From contig DAOVXH010000071.1 of the NCBI GenBank assembly GCA_030636255.1, positions 1-8,351 on the forward strand: 8,351 nucleotides of DNA, given 5' to 3'. The first letter of the stretch is position 1. Each line of letters opens with the position of its first letter. Source of the DNA: Methanomassiliicoccales archaeon (lineage in GTDB: Archaea > Thermoplasmatota > Thermoplasmata > SG8-5). Under the pieces are notes generated by a model. It made no database searches. It saw only the letters and a program-made list of their open reading frames with translations, and was not told where the DNA came from. This document shows, one piece after another, positions 5,881 to 8,351 of the stretch. Position numbers and translations under genes: made by a program.

Positions 5881-6705
5881 GGATAATTTCTTTGTTTTCT
5901 TTTCGGGTTCCTGAAGGAAATTATCCTCGGAAACTATGCTTCTGCCAATTTTACTTTCTGCATCTTTTCTTGCATTTCCTGCAACCTGGCCACCTTCCTG
6001 TGCAGCATCCTCGCACTCATCATAACCCTGTGAATTTTTATTCCTGGTAATCTCGGTGGTGACCCTTTCGCCCAGCATGGAAAAAATCAGCTCTAAATCA
6101 TCCATGTGGTCTCTCAGATTTTCCTTTTTTAATCCTTTCAATCGCCTGTATTCACTGGGTGTCAGCCCGAAGGTGGCCTTTGAAATTTCGGCTGTCAAAA
6201 TAGCATATTCTTTTGGATTATTCACATCCCGATTCTGCCATTCTTCGGTGAGTTCATCTCTTATGGCTATTCCCCTGACCCTTTTCTCAATCCAGTCATC
6301 AGAATAACCTTTTGCCCGATAGAGTTCTTTCATGCGTTTTTGGGCCAGTTCTGGATTTTGAATTTCCTCAACTCGTTCATAGCCGACCTGTGCAAGCCAT
6401 TGTTTGAAAGGTTCTGCCTTCTTGGATGGTATGGATTGGATTATTCTGAACAGAGACTTTGTGTTTGCACAGTCAGTCAACCTCATTCTCCCATCCTGGG
6501 CTTCTAATTTCAACTGTACCCAAATTGGGGACAGTTCAAGGCCAGTAAATTCCCTGTCCTTTACTTTTCCCCAATATTGTCTGGGTGTCGGACTCTCTGT
6601 CAACGCTGCTACTATATCCACGATTGAGAAATGCCATTCTCTTTCGTGCCAAATTCTGCGAATACCTTTTCCCTGGAACACCACCAGGGCCTCTTCCTCG
6701 GTCAT
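5866..6705 (-). CDS. BRO-N domain protein with DinD-like C-terminal half
   Basis: A 279-residue protein. Residues 5-105 fit the BRO-N fold of viral BRO and phage antirepressor proteins: VVFQGKGIRRIWHEREWHFSIVDIVAALTES, then PRQYWGKVKDRE, then the RLTDCANTKSLFRIIQSIPSKKAEPFKQWL end. The second half resembles E. coli DinD: the FGLTPSEYRRLKGLKKENLRDHM motif and LELIFSMLGERVTTEI recall DinD's GLKKNQKILDHMGSTELAANLF. The segment NARKDAESKIGRSIVSEDNFL (244-264) is typical of these proteins. The tail (269-279) is Lys-rich. BRO-N domains usually bind DNA. DinD is SOS-induced in E. coli and is reported to act on RecA filaments. The activity here is unknown. GAGG about 9 bases upstream supports the ATG at 6705. 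It lies downstream of rpsJ, next to a structured interval, and was probably acquired laterally. Confidence 0.85.
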   Translation of the reverse strand: MTEEEALVVFQGKGIRRIWHEREWHFSIVDIVAALTESPTPRQYWGKVKDREFTGLELSPIWVQLKLEAQDGRMRLTDCANTKSLFRIIQSIPSKKAEPFKQWLAQVGYERVEEIQNPELAQKRMKELYRAKGYSDDWIEKRVRGIAIRDELTEEWQNRDVNNPKEYAILTAEISKATFGLTPSEYRRLKGLKKENLRDHMDDLELIFSMLGERVTTEITRNKNSQGYDECEDAAQEGGQVAGNARKDAESKIGRSIVSEDNFLQEPEKKTKKLSKKKK

Positions 6706-6892
6706 GAATTCATCCTCAGATGGACTATAGAAGTTAGGGTTCTTAAAGGATTATGGGGGGTGGGTGAAAGTGTAGGACGGGGTGTATTCGCAACCGGCAT
6801 ATAGATTGGCCACCCACCTTCTTCGCAGTTCATCTGTCCAGACGAGCCTTTCGGCTAACCATAAGTTTCAAATTAACTTATGAAATCAAAAC
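6706..6892. other. Gene-free, strongly base-pairing interval between rpsJ and the BRO-like gene
   Basis: No coding frame with support occurs here. Four inverted repeats follow one another: GGTGGGTG (6759-6766) with CACCCACC (6811-6818), enclosing CAATC/GGTTG (minus strand, one G-U, 8-base loop, 6808-6791); CATCT/AGACG (6831-6844, 4-base loop); AGCC/GGCT (6845-6856), which on the minus strand is a GAAA tetraloop hairpin; and CATAAGTT/AACTTATG (6860-6867, 6875-6882). Stretches around 6740-6755 could hold a weak promoter for the BRO-like gene (CCTTTAAG on the minus strand). No T-loop, D-arm or CCA end was found, so it is not a standard tRNA. A small RNA, a long structured 3' UTR, or an integration scar are all possible. 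Confidence 0.5.
6860..6882 (-). terminator. Inverted repeat just after rpsJ
   Basis: CATAAGTT and AACTTATG are perfect 8-bp arms around a 7-base loop, starting 11 bases past the rpsJ stop. It is AT-rich and could end the EF-1 alpha-rpsJ transcript or mark a processing site. No T-tract follows: the GAAA hairpin comes next on the minus strand. Termination is therefore only one reading. Confidence 0.35.
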
Positions 6893-7207
6893 TTAATTCC
6901 TAAGAATAATCTCGATATTCACGCCGTCTGGAACATTAATCCTCATGAGCGAGCGAAGTGCGCGTTCATCTGCGTCCAAATCTATCAGACGCTTGTGGAT
7001 TCTCATTTCCCAGCGTTCCCATGTCTCGGTTCCTTCTCCGTCAGGGGATTTCCTGCAGGGAACTACTAAACGTTTGGTAGGGAGCGGTATTGGGCCGCTC
7101 ATTGCAACACCAGTTCTCTCTGAGATGTTTTTAATCTGCTGGCATACGCTGTCTACTTTCTCCGGGTCTGTGCCCGATAGAGATATCCGTGCTTTTTGGT
7201 CAGCCAT
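6893..7207 (-). CDS. rpsJ: 30S ribosomal protein S10
   Basis: A 104-residue protein of normal archaeal length. The sequence ARISLSGTDPEKVDSVCQQI opens the S10 fold. The loop GPIPLPTKRLVVPCRKSPDG contains the conserved PLPTKR turn that reaches into the 30S head. The segment ETWERWEMRIHKRLIDLDA, and the C-terminal VPDGVNIEIIL strand, complete the family pattern. S10 sits in the head of the small subunit. In archaea the gene commonly follows EF-1 alpha, as here, with 46 bases between them. A G-rich AGGGGG (minus strand, 7221-7216) 8 bases before the ATG at 7207 can pair with the anti-Shine-Dalgarno sequence through one G-U. Expression is likely mainly by read-through from EF-1 alpha, past the hairpin at 7243-7267. 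Confidence 0.97.
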   Translation of the reverse strand: MADQKARISLSGTDPEKVDSVCQQIKNISERTGVAMSGPIPLPTKRLVVPCRKSPDGEGTETWERWEMRIHKRLIDLDADERALRSLMRINVPDGVNIEIILRN

Positions 7208-7219
7208 ATTCTTTGCCCC

Positions 7220-7267
7220 CTATCATAAAAAATAAGAAAAGTAGAAGGAGATATTACATCTCCTTCT
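7220..7267 (-). terminator. Hairpin plus T-rich tract overlapping the EF-1 alpha stop codon
   Basis: AGAAGGAGAT (minus strand, 7267-7258) and ATCTCCTTCT (7252-7243) are perfect 10-bp arms around the loop GTAAT, which contains the stop codon TAA. Downstream on the minus strand comes ACTTTTCTTATTTTTTATGATA (7242-7220), a strong T-rich tract. The shape is that of an intrinsic terminator or attenuator between EF-1 alpha and rpsJ. The 5' arm also contains AAGGAG, a perfect ribosome binding motif that would be hidden in the stem. Confidence 0.6.
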
Positions 7268-8351
7268 TTTCTACTGCTATGCACACGCCTGCTGCGACTG
7301 TCTGGCCCATGTCACGGATAGCGAATCTTCCCAACTGTGGGAATTCCTTTGCTGTCTCGATAACGAGAGGCTTGGTTGGCTGAATCTTTACGATTGCAGC
7401 GTCTCCAGTCTTCAGGAACTGTGGGTTTTCTTCCAGTGTTGCGCCGGTCTTCGGGTCAAGCTTCTTTGTGAGCTCGATGAATGTACATGCTGTCTGTGCT
7501 GTATGCAAGTGGAATACAGGTGTGTATCCAACTGTCAGAACACTTGGGTGGTTCAGCACCATGATCTGTGCATCAAAGGTCTTTGCAACTGTTGGTGGGT
7601 TGTCTGCTGGTCCGGCCACGTCACCGCGCCTTACATCGTTCTTTGCTACACCTCTTATGTTGCAGCCAACATTGTCACCTGGTCCTGCGCTTGGCAGTTC
7701 CTGGTGATGCATTTCCACGCTCTTGACTTCTCCGACCTTGTTAGCTGGCATGAACTTTATCTTCATGTCTGGCTTGATAAGACCGGTCTCGACACGACCT
7801 ACTGGAACGGTACCTACACCAGTGATGGTGTAAACGTCCTGTATAGGCCAGCGCAGTGGAAGGTTTGTTGCCTTCTTTGGTTCTACCAAAGTGTCCATTG
7901 CAGCAATGAGTGTGTTTCCCTTGTACCAGGGCATGTTTTCGGTTGGTGGTTTTGCTGCATTGTCTCCCTTGATTGCACTTACTGGAACGAATTGCATCAT
8001 ATCATCCCTGTAACCAACAGACTTCATGAGCTTGATAACTTCATCCTTAACCTTGTTGTAGACTCCCTCATCATATGGTGGCTGTGTTGCATCCATCTTG
8101 TTGATGGCAACAATTACCTGGTTAACACCAAGGGTCCTTGCAAGGAACACGTGCTCCTTTGTCTGTGCCATAACACCTGCTTCGCCAGAAACAACAAGAA
8201 CAGCGGCATCTGCCTGGCTGGTTCCTGTTATCATGTTCTTGACGAAATCTCTGTGTCCTGGTGCGTCAATGACTGTGAAATAATACTTATCAGTATCAAA
8301 CCGCTTGTGGGCCACGTCAATGGTCACACCCCTTTCTCTTTCTTCCTTAAG
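7254..8351 (-). CDS. tuf: Translation elongation factor EF-1 alpha (aEF1A), N-terminus cut by window edge
   Basis: This GTPase brings aminoacyl-tRNA to the ribosomal A site. The frame is open to the right edge. The window starts inside the gene at LKEERERGVTID, just after switch I, so the first ~60 residues with the P-loop are missing. Visible in order, counting from the first residue present: the G3 motif DAPGH (29-33), G4 NKMD (84-87), G5 VSAIKGDN (124-131), then domains II and III, with domain III ending GQTVAAGVCIAVEKK. The 365 residues present fit a full length of about 425-430. The GTG at 8325-8327 is internal (the Val of GVTID) and is not a start. The last codons AAG AAG GAG ATG TAA form one arm and the loop of the hairpin at 7243-7267. 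rpsJ follows 46 bases downstream. Confidence 0.97.
   Translation of the reverse strand, partial: LKEERERGVTIDVAHKRFDTDKYYFTVIDAPGHRDFVKNMITGTSQADAAVLVVSGEAGVMAQTKEHVFLARTLGVNQVIVAINKMDATQPPYDEGVYNKVKDEVIKLMKSVGYRDDMMQFVPVSAIKGDNAAKPPTENMPWYKGNTLIAAMDTLVEPKKATNLPLRWPIQDVYTITGVGTVPVGRVETGLIKPDMKIKFMPANKVGEVKSVEMHHQELPSAGPGDNVGCNIRGVAKNDVRRGDVAGPADNPPTVAKTFDAQIMVLNHPSVLTVGYTPVFHLHTAQTACTFIELTKKLDPKTGATLEENPQFLKTGDAAIVKIQPTKPLVIETAKEFPQLGRFAIRDMGQTVAAGVCIAVEKKEM

Noticed and set aside
6759..6818. Possible tRNA with acceptor GGTGGGT/ACCCACC on the minus strand
   Set aside because: The bases between the arms number about 46, too few for a tRNA body. No T-loop of the TTCRAAT type precedes the 3' arm, and the end reads CCC rather than CCA.
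8325..8327. GTG as the EF-1 alpha start
   Set aside because: The frame continues upstream with LKEERERG, conserved in EF-1 alpha, so this codon is internal.
1..8351. CRISPR array, insertion sequence or rRNA
   Set aside because: No regularly spaced direct repeats, transposase motifs or rRNA signatures were seen. The only repeated pattern at regular spacing is the TPR coding repeat.

Overview
The window is archaeal chromosomal DNA. The clearest markers are the start of an Orc1/Cdc6 replication initiator, an archaeal Nob1 (PIN domain plus zinc ribbon), an archaeal translin-family protein, and an EF-1 alpha gene followed directly by ribosomal protein S10. Several genes show TATA-like boxes 25-30 bases before the first codon, which points to leaderless mRNAs. 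Others have GGAG/AAGGAG ribosome binding sites. A euryarchaeote, perhaps of the Thermoplasmata, fits best, but the lineage is inferred from protein content and was not tested by a phylogeny.

Layout, left to right. (1) 1-213, minus: N-terminal 71 codons of orc1/cdc6, cut by the window edge. It is divergent from a small acidic protein with a winged-helix look (319-750, plus). The 105-base gap between them holds a palindromic TATA box framed by an inverted repeat. (2) 763-1227, minus: Nob1. Upstream on the same strand is an exported or membrane-anchored thioredoxin-like (TlpA/ResA type) protein (1297-1899). (3) 2011-3742, plus: a two-gene overlapping operon of a translin-family protein and a histone-deacetylase-family amidohydrolase. 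(4) 3784-5853, plus: a 689-residue protein made almost wholly of about 20 TPR units. (5) 5866-6705, minus: a BRO-N/DinD-like protein, the one gene with a viral or mobile flavour, convergent with the TPR gene. (6) 6706-6892: a gene-free, strongly base-pairing interval. (7) 6893-8351, minus: rpsJ and, upstream of it, EF-1 alpha, cut by the right edge. A hairpin plus T-rich tract overlaps the EF-1 alpha stop codon.

Most of the genes serve information processing: replication initiation, rRNA maturation, translation and probably RNA binding. The TPR and thioredoxin-like proteins are generic scaffold and redox functions. The non-housekeeping part is the BRO/DinD gene with its structured flank, sitting directly downstream of the translation operon. 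No CRISPR array, insertion sequence, rRNA or recognisable tRNA was seen. The points most worth follow-up are the structured 6751-6882 interval, the hairpin over the EF-1 alpha stop, the symmetric orc1 promoter region, and the GTGCAAAA promoter element shared by nob1 and the translin gene.
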